From NCBI GenBank assembly GCA_016191715.1, contig JACPVN010000133.1, forward strand, positions 1-16,039: a stretch of DNA of 16,039 nucleotides, in the 5' to 3' direction. The position numbers were made by a program, and so were the translations under genes. Of this stretch, positions 6,468 to 14,573 are shown one piece after another. The notes under the pieces were generated by a model that was not told the origin of the DNA, did not search any database, and saw only the letters and a list, made by a program, of their open reading frames with translations. Each line of letters starts with the position of its first letter. Position 1 is the first letter of the stretch. This stretch comes from Ignavibacteriota bacterium. GTDB lineage: Bacteria > Bacteroidota > Ignavibacteria > UBA10030 > SZUA-254.

Positions 6468-9400
6468 CTACTTCACTAACGTTAATTGTTTGGAATCTCT
6501 GAAGAGTAAAAATCCGCTTTCCACATCGAATGCATGAAGACGATAGAAATAGACTCCGCTCGGCAACGATTTTGCATCGAACGATTGAATATGTTCACCT
6601 GCCGTGAGTTTTTGCTGAACAAGTTGAGCAACTTCTTCTCCCAGAATATTATGGACAGTCATATAGACAAGCGCATCTTGAGGAAGATTGTATTGAATCG
6701 TCGTCGTCGGGTTAAACGGATTCGGATAGTTCTGACTCAACGAAAATTTCGTCGCCTTATAAATCTGTTCCTGTGCATTGAGAAGCAACTTCAGGGCTTG
6801 CTCTGTTTCAGATTTCAGCATGACAAATCCATCAGAACGGAGATTCAGTGGTTGAACATTGGTGGCAATTCCCCGAAATAATAGAGTTGAGTTCATGAAC
6901 GTAGTGCTTCCTTTCCATGATACAGTGACAGGATATTCCGCATTGCGGATGTGAATAATAAATTCTTTTGTGTTTTTGTTTTCTTGATTGATGAATTCAA
7001 CAGCACGCTGAGATGCGAACCGAACATCGAACACATTGCTTGGCGGAACCGGTGGTAATTCAAAACCATCCGTTGTTGATGCGTCATGTAATTGTTGCAA
7101 TGACAATGAGCGCGTTCTTCCCTTTGAGTCTGTAAACTGTAACTGTACGCCTTCTTTGCTTTCCCTGTTTGATTCGATAACTCTTTGAGAGTTTTTCCCA
7201 AAAAGACCGTTCCCCAACATGACTAGTCCGGCTTGGTCAAGTTTCACCCAATACGCTTTGCCGGGTTTCAATGTATCTTCAGCAAAGTAACCAGCTGATT
7301 GTGAGAAGCCATAAAAACTTGATACAATCACAGCAGGAGCAACAGGTACGATTTGAGAAATCAACAACGGAGAAGAAACTCCGCCTACTAAATTCCATCG
7401 TGCGTTGACCTCGATTGTGTCGGAAGTAATAACAGAGCCGCCAATCGGTAATTGGTCTATGTCAGAAAATTTCATCCAATATCCTGCCCCGTTTTGTAAC
7501 GTATCTTTCGGAACGTAGCCGTTTTGATACGAGAACGCTTGAGAAATCGCTGTTGGATACACTGACGTCTTTTTCAGGTCATTCAATCCAACGGGAACTG
7601 AAACGAGATTCCATCCTTCTTCAACCTGCACATTTGTAATGATTGAACCTATCGTGTCTAACACCGTAATCGTCACATTTTCACTATCAGCCATCACTCC
7701 ATCCGACGCAATAAACACCAGAAAATAATTCCCGATGTCCGAATACGTCGGCGACCATGAAAAATTTCCCGTCCCGTTCCCATTATCAACAAAGGATGCG
7801 GAAGATGGTTTATTGAGAACACTAAATGTCGGAGTTAGTAAATCAGGGTCTGATGCATTTATTCCGAAAGTGAGTGTTTCATTAAACAAAAGAGACTTGT
7901 TACTAATCGCCGATAAAACAGGCTGGCGATTTATGATAGTAATGACCACTTGTTCGGAATCTACAAGCGAACCATCTGATGTTTTGAATGTGAGATAGTA
8001 TGTTCCATGTTGCGCGTACGTCGGAGTCCATCGAAACGAACCATTTCCGTTTCCACTATCAATGAATGTTGCACCAGATGGTAATCCTGTAACCGTGAGA
8101 GCCGGCATCGTTCCGTTTCCATCTGTAGATGCAATGTTCAATGAAAGAGTTTGAGTTACAAGAAGTGATTGATTTCCAATTGTTGATAACACAGGCGCTT
8201 GGTTGACGAATGAATATGTTGTGCGAAAAATTCCTGTCGAACCAGTACCGACATAGACATTGATTGGATTCGCATTGTCACATTCGAGAACATAAATTTC
8301 TAAATCCGTAAGCCCATCGTTCATCGGCAACCAATGACTGCCGCTATCTGCGCTGACAAACACACCGCTTCCAAACGTTGCCGCAAACACTATTCTTCTA
8401 TCATTCGGATGCCGGATAATCGAACGAACTGAATTGACTGAAGCAATCTTTGAAAGCAATATCCAACTCGCGCCGGCATTAAAACTCTTATACACTCTTC
8501 CGCTATCCGAACCGACATACACGATGTTTGAATTTCCGGCGTCAACCGTAATCGTTCTGATAAATTTATCTTGCAATAACAATCCATTTGCATCGGTGAT
8601 GTTTGTCCAATTGTTTCCTCCGTCAGTTGTTTTGTAAAGATAATTCAAATCCGTTCCTGCATAAATAACATTCGGATTTGTTTTGTCAATTGCCATCGAA
8701 CGAATTGAAGTGCTGAACGGAATTCCCGAATTCACTTCGGTCCACGATGCACCGCTGTTTGATGTTGTAAACACACCGTTTCCTGTTCCAGCATAGATAA
8801 TGTTTGAATTGGTTGGATGAGCAACAACGGCGCGAACATACTTATTTATCACCATCGAATCGGTAATAATCCAGTTTTCCCCGCCATCCGTACTTTTGAA
8901 AACTCCCGTACCGTACAATCCTGAATAAAGAACCAAAACATTATTGGTTGTTGCGAGTGACGTTACTGAGTTTGAACTCGTTAAGGTTGTCGCAGTATTC
9001 CAGGTCGCCGCATGGTTAGAAGAAAGCCAGATCCCATCACCGAAACCGTTTGCCAGTACGACATTTCCGTTCGTGATAACTTTAATGTCACGCGCAGAAA
9101 CTCCCATCATTCCATTATTCTGCGGTTGCCATGTTTTTCCGGAGTCAATACTTTGGTAAACTCCTTCCCCTTCGGTCGCTAATAAAAGTTTTGCTTCATT
9201 AACGTTATCAAGGTGGATATCATTTATGTATGCTTTCGTGCCGGGAACTCCTGTTCCTTTGGGCCAACCCTGTGAAACATCGCCGAGTGAACGGAGATAA
9301 AAATCCCCGGCAGAATCTGTTCCTGCATAACGAAATGCAGTTCCGAATGCGACGGCACTTGTACTTTTGTCCACTATCGGATTGGTTGTTCCGCCGCCGT

Positions 9401-10172
9401 TAATTTCTGTCCAGTTCAATCCGTAGTTTGTTGATTTGTACACACCCTTTGAGGCTGTTCCGATAATGAGACTGTAATCAGGGTAATGTCTTGAAAGTGC
9501 GATGGACATGACCGAACTTCTGATACCGATATTTCTTTGGACTTGTGTCCAGGTTAATCCGCCATCTCTACTTTTGAAAAGCGCGCCTCCTGTTGCAACA
9601 TCAAGAATTGAACCACCGACATACAGTGAGTCCGGTCCATGGACTTCAACAGCACGTAAGTGTGTCATCGTCATTCCTGAAACAGGGTCGCTCACAATGT
9701 GGTTTGTCCACGTCGCGCCCATGTCGGTTGATTTATAGAGATTCGCACCGTACGTTACAGCATAGATGACTCCCCTGGTAACATCATACGCAATATCTCT
9801 GACAGAATTGGGAGTGGTAACGGCAAGTGTCCAGTTTGTACCTCCATTTGTTGATTTGAATACACCATCATTTGTACCAACATAGACAATGCTATCCGAC
9901 GTAGCAAATATTGAACGAGCATACGTATTGATAATTCCCTGAGAACGGTTTATCCACGACGCGCCTCCGTCTGTACTTTTATACACGCCGGAACCAAACG
10001 CTGCGGCAAATAAAATATTTCCGTTGACCGGTGATTGAACAACTGCTCGAATATTTTTATGAGTAGGTCCGCTTCCTGTCCACGACTGCGAATGGAGAGA
10101 AAAACTTATTGTGAAAAGAAGAACCGCCATGAACGCGCTTCTTCTCTTGTTGTATTGTAGAAGAGAAAGCAT
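6468..10172 (-). CDS. T9SS-exported multidomain protein with Asp-box (sortilin/BNR-like) propellers
   Basis: I place the start at the ATG at 10172, giving 1234 residues. It opens a normal signal peptide (KRR at 9-11, hydrophobic 15-25, cut near HSQ at 27-29). The frame is open to 10274, but that extension adds a charged stretch unlike a signal. Residues about 36-656 hold twelve Asp-boxes of the S-x-D/N-x-G-x-x-W kind (such as STDGGASW, STNGGTNW, TTDGGNNW), enough for one or two beta-propellers. About 659-753 and 754-839 are two cadherin/Ig-like repeats (NQAPVLSTIGNQSL, NRQPVLSAISNKSL). About 850-986 is a twin repeat built on WNLV...GY...DTL..G..YW. About 1144-1234 is the T9SS sorting domain (LSQNYPNPFNPTTTIQY...LPSGVYFYRL). 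It is probably carried to the cell surface. It ends in TAG, 7 nt before pgsB. Confidence 0.85.
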   Translation of the reverse strand: MLSLLQYNKRRSAFMAVLLFTISFSLHSQSWTGSGPTHKNIRAVVQSPVNGNILFAAAFGSGVYKSTDGGASWINRSQGIINTYARSIFATSDSIVYVGTNDGVFKSTNGGTNWTLAVTTPNSVRDIAYDVTRGVIYAVTYGANLYKSTDMGATWTNHIVSDPVSGMTMTHLRAVEVHGPDSLYVGGSILDVATGGALFKSRDGGLTWTQVQRNIGIRSSVMSIALSRHYPDYSLIIGTASKGVYKSTNYGLNWTEINGGGTTNPIVDKSTSAVAFGTAFRYAGTDSAGDFYLRSLGDVSQGWPKGTGVPGTKAYINDIHLDNVNEAKLLLATEGEGVYQSIDSGKTWQPQNNGMMGVSARDIKVITNGNVVLANGFGDGIWLSSNHAATWNTATTLTSSNSVTSLATTNNVLVLYSGLYGTGVFKSTDGGENWIITDSMVINKYVRAVVAHPTNSNIIYAGTGNGVFTTSNSGASWTEVNSGIPFSTSIRSMAIDKTNPNVIYAGTDLNYLYKTTDGGNNWTNITDANGLLLQDKFIRTITVDAGNSNIVYVGSDSGRVYKSFNAGASWILLSKIASVNSVRSIIRHPNDRRIVFAATFGSGVFVSADSGSHWLPMNDGLTDLEIYVLECDNANPINVYVGTGSTGIFRTTYSFVNQAPVLSTIGNQSLLVTQTLSLNIASTDGNGTMPALTVTGLPSGATFIDSGNGNGSFRWTPTYAQHGTYYLTFKTSDGSLVDSEQVVITIINRQPVLSAISNKSLLFNETLTFGINASDPDLLTPTFSVLNKPSSASFVDNGNGTGNFSWSPTYSDIGNYFLVFIASDGVMADSENVTITVLDTIGSIITNVQVEEGWNLVSVPVGLNDLKKTSVYPTAISQAFSYQNGYVPKDTLQNGAGYWMKFSDIDQLPIGGSVITSDTIEVNARWNLVGGVSSPLLISQIVPVAPAVIVSSFYGFSQSAGYFAEDTLKPGKAYWVKLDQAGLVMLGNGLFGKNSQRVIESNRESKEGVQLQFTDSKGRTRSLSLQQLHDASTTDGFELPPVPPSNVFDVRFASQRAVEFINQENKNTKEFIIHIRNAEYPVTVSWKGSTTFMNSTLLFRGIATNVQPLNLRSDGFVMLKSETEQALKLLLNAQEQIYKATKFSLSQNYPNPFNPTTTIQYNLPQDALVYMTVHNILGEEVAQLVQQKLTAGEHIQSFDAKSLPSGVYFYRLHAFDVESGFLLFRDSKQLTLVK

Positions 10173-10231
10173 CACTATTACCCGTAACTGAAAAAAAGAA
10201 CTACTTTTGTTATGATTGTTAAAATAGTCAA

Positions 10232-10266
10232 CAAAAGATGCTTTTAAATATACTGAACATCTTTTG
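10232..10266. repeat. 9-bp perfect inverted repeat upstream of the T9SS protein gene
   Basis: CAAAAGATG (10232-10240) pairs with CATCTTTTG (10258-10266) across 17 nt, 60 nt before the chosen start. It may be an operator or a leader hairpin. No T run follows on the minus strand, so a terminator role is doubtful. Confidence 0.35.
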
Positions 10267-10379
10267 GTTTCCATAAACTATTCAAAGCATGTGCCAGCAA
10301 ATTGTTGGATTTGTAGAAGTATAAACATGGCATTTAACAGATTTGTTGAAAGGCGGTCGTGAACGTGTGGCACTGAGGT

Positions 10380-10412
10380 CACACATCAGTCTCTTGAAGA
10401 CAGAAATGTGTG
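10380..10412. repeat. Stem-loop just after ggt
   Basis: CACACAT (10380-10386) and ATGTGTG (10406-10412) form a perfect outer stem, and a GTCT/AGAC inner stem fits inside. It lies about 20 nt after the ggt stop. It has no T run on the minus strand, so it may protect the ggt mRNA end rather than stop transcription. The rest of the 260-nt spacer (10173-10432) shows no gene or convincing promoter. Confidence 0.35.
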
Positions 10413-10432
10413 GAATTGATTACACAAAAATA

Positions 10433-12112
10433 CTAATAACCGATGGCAATCCCTCCTTCTCGCTTATCGGCGCCACTCCAGTACCAACCAGTGAGGGGAT
10501 CTCTGAATAACGCTTCTACTTGAGCCAACGAGTATGGGGGCAACATCAGGTTATGACCTTTCGCTCGTAGATTTTCTATAACATCCTTTGGTAAAGCGTA
10601 CGGTTCGAGCATGAGCGAGTCTGGATACAGTTGATGATGAAAACGCGACTCATTCACTGCCCGTTCAATACTCATTTTGAAGTCTATGACATTTACAATT
10701 GTTTGAAACACCGATGTAATAATTCTTGGCCCGCCGCGTGCGCCGAGTGCAAGATAAGGGACACTGTCTTTCACAACAATCGTTGGCGTCATCGCGCTGA
10801 CAGGTCGTTTTCCCGGTACGATTGAATTCTTTTCTGTTCCGACAAGTCCATATAAATTTGCAACACCGGGCTTCGCAGTAAAATCATCCATGATGTCATT
10901 CAATAAAAATCCAGCCCCCGCAACAGTTACTTTGCTTCCGAACAAATCATTTTGCGTGTAAGTTACGCTTACAACATTTCCTTCATCATCTGCAACAACA
11001 AAGTGCGTCGTATTATTGCCTTCTTTTGTTTGAAAAATTCCATGCTTGATTTTTTCCGCCGTAGTTGCTTTCACTGAGTCAATTTCAAATTTCAATTGAG
11101 AAAGATAGGATTGCGAAAGAAGTCGCTCGGTCGGAACAGAAACAAAAAGCGGATCAGCCGCGAATTCGTAGCGGTCGGCAAATGCACGCTTCATTGCCTC
11201 TGTCATCAAATGCACTGAACGGGAAGATTGGAATTCTGTCGAGTCAAGTGCGAAACTTTCTAAAATGTTCAACATCTGAATTAAAGCAATTCCACCGGAA
11301 CTTGGGGGTGGTACGGAAAGAATTTTATACCCGCGGTACATTCCTTCGACCGGCTGACGAATTTCCACTTTGTAATTTTTCAAATCTTCAAGCGTGATGA
11401 TTCCACCGCCACGTTTCATTTCATCAACAAGAAGTTTTGCAGTGTTGCCACGATAAAAATCGCCGCTCCCGAATTTCTGAATGCGTTTCAAGGTTGCCGC
11501 TAATTCAGGTTGACGGAACGTATCACCTTCAATCAATAACTTCCCTTTCGGTGCAAAGTTGTTCGCTGTTGAAGGAAATTGAAGCATCGCATCCTTGTAC
11601 CATTCTAAATTTGATTCAAGTCGTCGGTCAACAATAAACCCTCGTTCAGCAAGTTTGATTGCCGGTTTGATGACATCCTTCAGTTGTTTCTTCCCGAAAA
11701 GTTCCAACGCTTTGGAAAATCCTGCAACCGTTCCCGGCACTCCGACAGAAAGATGTCCGTTGATACTTTTCTCCGTGACATTTCCTGAATCATCAAGGAA
11801 CATATTGCGTGTTGATTGTGCGGGCGCTATCTCTCTGAAGTCAATGACCGTTGCATTTCCATCTTTCGTTCTGATGAGCATGAATCCGCCGCCACCAATG
11901 TTGCCTGCCTCAGGAAATACAACGGCGAGCGCGTATCCGACAGCAACTGCGGCATCAATTGCATTTCCTCCTCGTTTCAAAATTTCAATTCCCGCTTCCG
12001 ATGAGTGTTGATGTGCGGAGACAACCATTGCATGTTTTCCTCGAACAGCGGCAAAACTGCTGAGAGAAAGAAATCCTGCAACAATCAAACAAAATATTTT
12101 TCGATGTTTCAT
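10433..12112 (-). CDS. ggt: Gamma-glutamyltransferase
   Basis: GGT is an N-terminal nucleophile enzyme that cleaves or transfers gamma-glutamyl groups, usually from glutathione, in the periplasm. This 559-residue precursor has a signal peptide (1-21) and should self-cut before Thr368 in GNNTTHFVV. Other landmarks match the E. coli enzyme by motif: Arg93 in DFREIAP, Asn388 in TYTQN, Asp410 in MDDF, the oxyanion pair Gly460-Gly461, FHHQ, and the terminal GY. The lid loop over the active site (about 417-428, VANLYGLVGTEK) is present, as in E. coli and unlike Bacillus GGT and CapD. The usual Ser-Ser pair that holds the substrate carboxylate reads Ser439-Ala440. The gene lies one gene upstream of the PGA operon on the same strand, so action on gamma-glutamyl polymer is possible, although the lid argues for small substrates. 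The stop is TAG. Confidence 0.93.
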   Translation of the reverse strand: MKHRKIFCLIVAGFLSLSSFAAVRGKHAMVVSAHQHSSEAGIEILKRGGNAIDAAVAVGYALAVVFPEAGNIGGGGFMLIRTKDGNATVIDFREIAPAQSTRNMFLDDSGNVTEKSINGHLSVGVPGTVAGFSKALELFGKKQLKDVIKPAIKLAERGFIVDRRLESNLEWYKDAMLQFPSTANNFAPKGKLLIEGDTFRQPELAATLKRIQKFGSGDFYRGNTAKLLVDEMKRGGGIITLEDLKNYKVEIRQPVEGMYRGYKILSVPPPSSGGIALIQMLNILESFALDSTEFQSSRSVHLMTEAMKRAFADRYEFAADPLFVSVPTERLLSQSYLSQLKFEIDSVKATTAEKIKHGIFQTKEGNNTTHFVVADDEGNVVSVTYTQNDLFGSKVTVAGAGFLLNDIMDDFTAKPGVANLYGLVGTEKNSIVPGKRPVSAMTPTIVVKDSVPYLALGARGGPRIITSVFQTIVNVIDFKMSIERAVNESRFHHQLYPDSLMLEPYALPKDVIENLRAKGHNLMLPPYSLAQVEALFRDPLTGWYWSGADKREGGIAIGY

Positions 12113-12118
12113 TCCGTT

Positions 12119-12183
12119 GAAAAAATAGAAAAAGAAAAACGCGTAACAGTTGGTGCGAAAAATAAATCGCCTGTTACGCGTTT
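12119..12183 (-). terminator. Rho-independent terminator of ssb
   Basis: On the minus strand a perfect 13-bp stem (AAACGCGTAACAG at 12183-12171, CTGTTACGCGTTT at 12149-12137; 21-nt loop) is followed by TTTTTCTTTTTCTATTTTTT. It begins about 20 nt after the ssb stop. This is the strongest terminator in the window, and ggt starts immediately beyond it. Confidence 0.85.
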
Positions 12184-12186
12184 CAA
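12159..12186 (-). promoter_or_regulatory. Possible ggt promoter inside the ssb terminator
   Basis: TTGAAA (12186-12181) and TATTTT (12164-12159) are 16 nt apart and overlap the first arm and loop of the terminator hairpin. ggt needs either such a promoter or read-through, since the T tract ends only about 6 nt before its start codon. The match is moderate and A/T-rich chance hits are common here. Confidence 0.25.
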
Positions 12187-12202
12187 ATGGTGAGCAAACA
12201 AG

Positions 12203-12640
12203 TTAGAAGGGTAAGTCGTCTTTTACCGGTGGAGGTGGTGCGTTTGAATCATCGAGTGGGGGTGGAGTTGGTGAGGAACTTCCACCGCCTGCATCTCCGC
12301 CTTTCGAATCAAGCATCATCATGTTATCCGCAACTATTTCTGTCGCGTAACGTTTCACGCCTGTATTCTTATCATCCCATGAACGCGTTTGAATTTTTCC
12401 TTCAAGAAAAACTTTGCTTCCTTTCTTGAGATATTGACCACAAATCTCAGCAAGTTTCCGCCAAGCGACGATGTTGTGCCATTCAGTTTTTTCCTGAAGA
12501 TTGCCACTCTCATCTTTCCATCGTTCATTGGTTGCAATGGAAAATTTTGCAACTGCAATTCCCGACGCAGTGTAACTAACCTCAGGGTCCTTTCCTAAAT
12601 AACCAATAAGTGTAGCTCTGTTTAATGAATTATATGACAT
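12203..12640 (-). CDS. ssb: Single-stranded DNA-binding protein
   Basis: SSB coats single-stranded DNA during replication, repair and recombination and recruits partner proteins through its C-terminal tip. Residues 1-110 form the OB fold, with the typical NRATLIGYLGKDPE start, an EKTEWHNIVAWRKLAE segment and KGSKVFLEGKIQTRSWDD. A Gly/Pro/Ser-rich linker (about 113-139) leads to the acidic tip DDLPF, close to the canonical DDDIPF. The length of 145 residues is normal. The ATG has GGGAG 7 nt upstream. The gene appears to be a single-gene unit, with its own promoter at 12687-12715 and the terminator described at 12119-12183. It is not linked to rpsF/rpsR as in many bacteria. Confidence 0.96.
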   Translation of the reverse strand: MSYNSLNRATLIGYLGKDPEVSYTASGIAVAKFSIATNERWKDESGNLQEKTEWHNIVAWRKLAEICGQYLKKGSKVFLEGKIQTRSWDDKNTGVKRYATEIVADNMMMLDSKGGDAGGGSSSPTPPPLDDSNAPPPPVKDDLPF

Positions 12641-12686
12641 TGGATTTCTCCCAATTAGTTTTTGTTTGTTGATTTAAGTTTTGACA

Positions 12687-12715
12687 AAGATAGCAGTTTC
12701 ATCAGAATTTGTCAA
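12687..12715 (-). promoter_or_regulatory. ssb promoter
   Basis: On the minus strand TTGACA (12715-12710) is followed after 17 nt by TATCTT (12692-12687), close to the sigma-70 consensus. Read as TATCTTTG, the downstream element also fits the Bacteroidetes -7 pattern TAnnTTTG. Transcription would begin about 40 nt before the ssb ATG. The perfect arms TTGACAAA (12681-12688) and TTTGTCAA (12708-12715) frame the promoter and might be an operator. Confidence 0.7.
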
Positions 12716-12740
12716 GCAAAAAGTGAAAAATTTTGAACTT
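12716..12740 (-). terminator. Weak candidate terminator after the NHL-repeat gene
   Basis: At the stop codon the minus strand reads AAGTTCAAAATTTTTCACTT followed by TTTTG, a short A/T stem with a central mismatch and a T run. It lies directly before the ssb promoter. The stem is too weak for a firm call. Confidence 0.3.
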
Positions 12741-13632
12741 ATTTTTCATTTTCTTCAATGAACAATTTCTCCTTCCCATACTCATACAATCCCTTTTTTG
12801 TCAGCACGAAAACATTCTCTTTTGTAAAAACTGCGTCAATTGCTTCACAAAGAACGTTTTTTATGCTTTTCATAAACGAACTGTCCACGTCAATCTTCCC
12901 GAATGATTTGAAACGGCAACTATCAACCACGACAAGATTTTCATCAGAAAGGCCAATCGCTTGATGATGAGCAAACATACGTTCAGGATAGGATTGAACG
13001 TAGTTCCCGAAAATATCAAACACAACTATTGAGTTCCCATCAAGAACATACACTTTATCATCGGAAGTGATTCTAATCTTTTGGGGATTTTGCAGACGAC
13101 CTTTCCCCGCATCAATCCCGCCAAAAGTTCTTTCAACCTCATCACCTTTCAGTTTGATGATGCGTATGTTTTCTCCGTCAACAATATACAGAGCGCCAAA
13201 TCTATCAACCGCAATACTCTTTGGATAACCAAATCGCTTGGTTTGATTTTCTTCATCGCGCAAACTCAGCGAGGAAATGTAGTTAAGATTTCTATCGAAT
13301 CGCTGAACGCGGTGGTTACCATAGTCAGCAACATAAATATCAAGTCCGTTTGATGTGAAAACGTCAGAAGGTTTATCAAATGATTCAACACTCCAACCAT
13401 GCCCGCCTATTTTTTGAAGAAGATTTCCTTGACTTGAGAATTTGTACACTTCACTCGTGCCTCTATCAAGCACATAAATATTTCCTGACGGGTCTATTGT
13501 CAGCGCAACTGCTTCCTGAAATGTTCTATCGAAAAGATTCTCTTTATTGGAACTCTTCTGCGAAAGAATTACGCCGTGGCACCAAATCAATCCAACACTA
13601 AAACAAAACAATATTTGAAATAACTTCTTCAC
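12739..13632 (-). CDS. Exported NHL-repeat beta-propeller protein
   Basis: I choose the GTG at 13632 (297 residues) because it opens a proper signal peptide (KKLFQILFCFSVGLIWC...). The frame extends to a GTG at 13665, but that part runs through the heptamer array. About six blades follow, beginning near residues 38, 86, 134, 180, 224 and 260. They carry NHL-type lines such as AVALTIDPSGNIYVLDRG, PSDVFTSNGLDIYVADYGN and PKSIAVDRFGALYIVDG. NHL propellers usually bind proteins or ligands; nothing here reveals the partner. A lipoprotein is possible from LIWC, but Trp before the Cys is unfavourable. It follows serA on the same strand, and no ribosome site is obvious. The fold is fairly sure; the function is unknown. 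Confidence 0.7.
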   Translation of the reverse strand: MKKLFQILFCFSVGLIWCHGVILSQKSSNKENLFDRTFQEAVALTIDPSGNIYVLDRGTSEVYKFSSQGNLLQKIGGHGWSVESFDKPSDVFTSNGLDIYVADYGNHRVQRFDRNLNYISSLSLRDEENQTKRFGYPKSIAVDRFGALYIVDGENIRIIKLKGDEVERTFGGIDAGKGRLQNPQKIRITSDDKVYVLDGNSIVVFDIFGNYVQSYPERMFAHHQAIGLSDENLVVVDSCRFKSFGKIDVDSSFMKSIKNVLCEAIDAVFTKENVFVLTKKGLYEYGKEKLFIEENEK

Positions 13633-13636
13633 GCTT

Positions 13637-13707
13637 GAATCACTAATTAACAATTCACCGTTCACTATTCACTATTCACTATTTACGACTCACAACTCAC
13701 CAATCAC
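13637..13707. repeat. Array of ten degenerate heptamers (consensus near TATTCAC)
   Basis: Ten units ending in CAC, AAC or TAC follow one another: GAATCAC, TAATTAAC (the single 8-mer), AATTCAC, CGTTCAC, TATTCAC twice, TATTTAC, GACTCAC, AACTCAC, CAATCAC. The array fills the gap between the serA stop and the start of the NHL-repeat gene. On the minus strand it gives GTG and TGA/TAG triplets in all three frames. Confidence 0.75.
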
Positions 13708-14519
13708 TAAAGCGAAACCATCTTCACACCGGAAACTCCGTCAATCCCCCCAATTTGTTTTATGACTTCGGGTGGAACCGGGGAATCAATGTTCATAATC
13801 GTCAGTGCTTGCTTCCCCTGCTCGAATCTCCCGAGCGAAACTCCCGCGATGTTAATGTTTGCGCCTGCAAGAATAGCGCCGACTGCCGCCAACATTCCCG
13901 GCTTGTCATCGTTGTAGTAAATCAGCAAATGTCCTTCCGGTTTGATTTCAAAATAGAAGCCATCCACTTTTACAATTCTCATATTTTTACCGAAGACGGT
14001 TCCTGCAAAACTTCGTTTCTCCTTGTCAGTCTCATACGAAACGGTCAACAACTGATTGTAAATTTCGTGGTCTTCTTCCCGGCTAAGTTGCACATTCAAA
14101 CCACGTTCTTTAGCAATCAGCGGTGCGTTCAAATAGTTCACCGGCTCTGCGAGCATTGCCTCCATAAATCCTTTGAGCATTGCCGCGGTGAGTGCGTTAC
14201 CCGATTCACTCAACATCGTTCCGTTGGTTTGAAGTTTCAACGAATACATTTTTCCCTGCATGAGTTGCGCCGTTAGTTTTCCCATCTTCTCGGCAAGTAA
14301 GAGAAATGGTTGCAACTCCGTACTCATCGTCTGACGGAAAATATCGGCATTCACACTTCCAACAATATCTTTTCCCTTCAGCACGTCAGAAACCTGATGT
14401 GCAATTTCGAGTGCGACTTTTTCCTGTGCATCTTCTGTTGAAGCGCCGAGATGTGGTGTCACAACAACTTTCGGATGCTTCACTAACAAACTTTCAGTTG
14501 GGGGTTCCTGTTCATACAC
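13707..14519 (-). CDS. serA: C-terminal fragment of SerA (residues 257-526)
   Basis: The piece begins at a GTG that is Val257 of the full frame, in the middle of the catalytic domain, so a separate translation start here is unlikely. It holds YEQEP with catalytic Glu261, TPHLG with His279, the intervening (ASB) domain at about 321-446, and the serine-sensing ACT domain at about 452-526 (LLIYYNDDKPGML, INIAGVSLGRFEQGKQAL). The stop TAG is followed at once by an in-frame TGA. Confidence 0.75.
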   Translation of the reverse strand: MYEQEPPTESLLVKHPKVVVTPHLGASTEDAQEKVALEIAHQVSDVLKGKDIVGSVNADIFRQTMSTELQPFLLLAEKMGKLTAQLMQGKMYSLKLQTNGTMLSESGNALTAAMLKGFMEAMLAEPVNYLNAPLIAKERGLNVQLSREEDHEIYNQLLTVSYETDKEKRSFAGTVFGKNMRIVKVDGFYFEIKPEGHLLIYYNDDKPGMLAAVGAILAGANINIAGVSLGRFEQGKQALTIMNIDSPVPPEVIKQIGGIDGVSGVKMVSL

Positions 14520-14573
14520 ATCGAGAGCGGCGCCGGCAACAATACCGGCATTCAGCGCATCAAGCAGTGCTTG

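Noticed and set aside
10173..10274. 34-residue N-terminal extension of the T9SS protein
   Set aside because: It is polar and charged, would bury the signal peptide, and has no ribosome site, so the ATG at 10172 is preferred.
11595..12011. 138-residue plus-strand open frame opposite ggt
   Set aside because: It is antisense to strongly conserved GGT motifs, so it is explained by ggt codon use.
13637..13707. CRISPR array
   Set aside because: Units are only 7 nt and adjacent with no spacers.
13755..14276. 173-residue plus-strand open frame opposite the serA C-terminal half
   Set aside because: It lies wholly antisense to conserved serA sequence and has no recognisable domain or ribosome site; it is a shadow of the serA codons.
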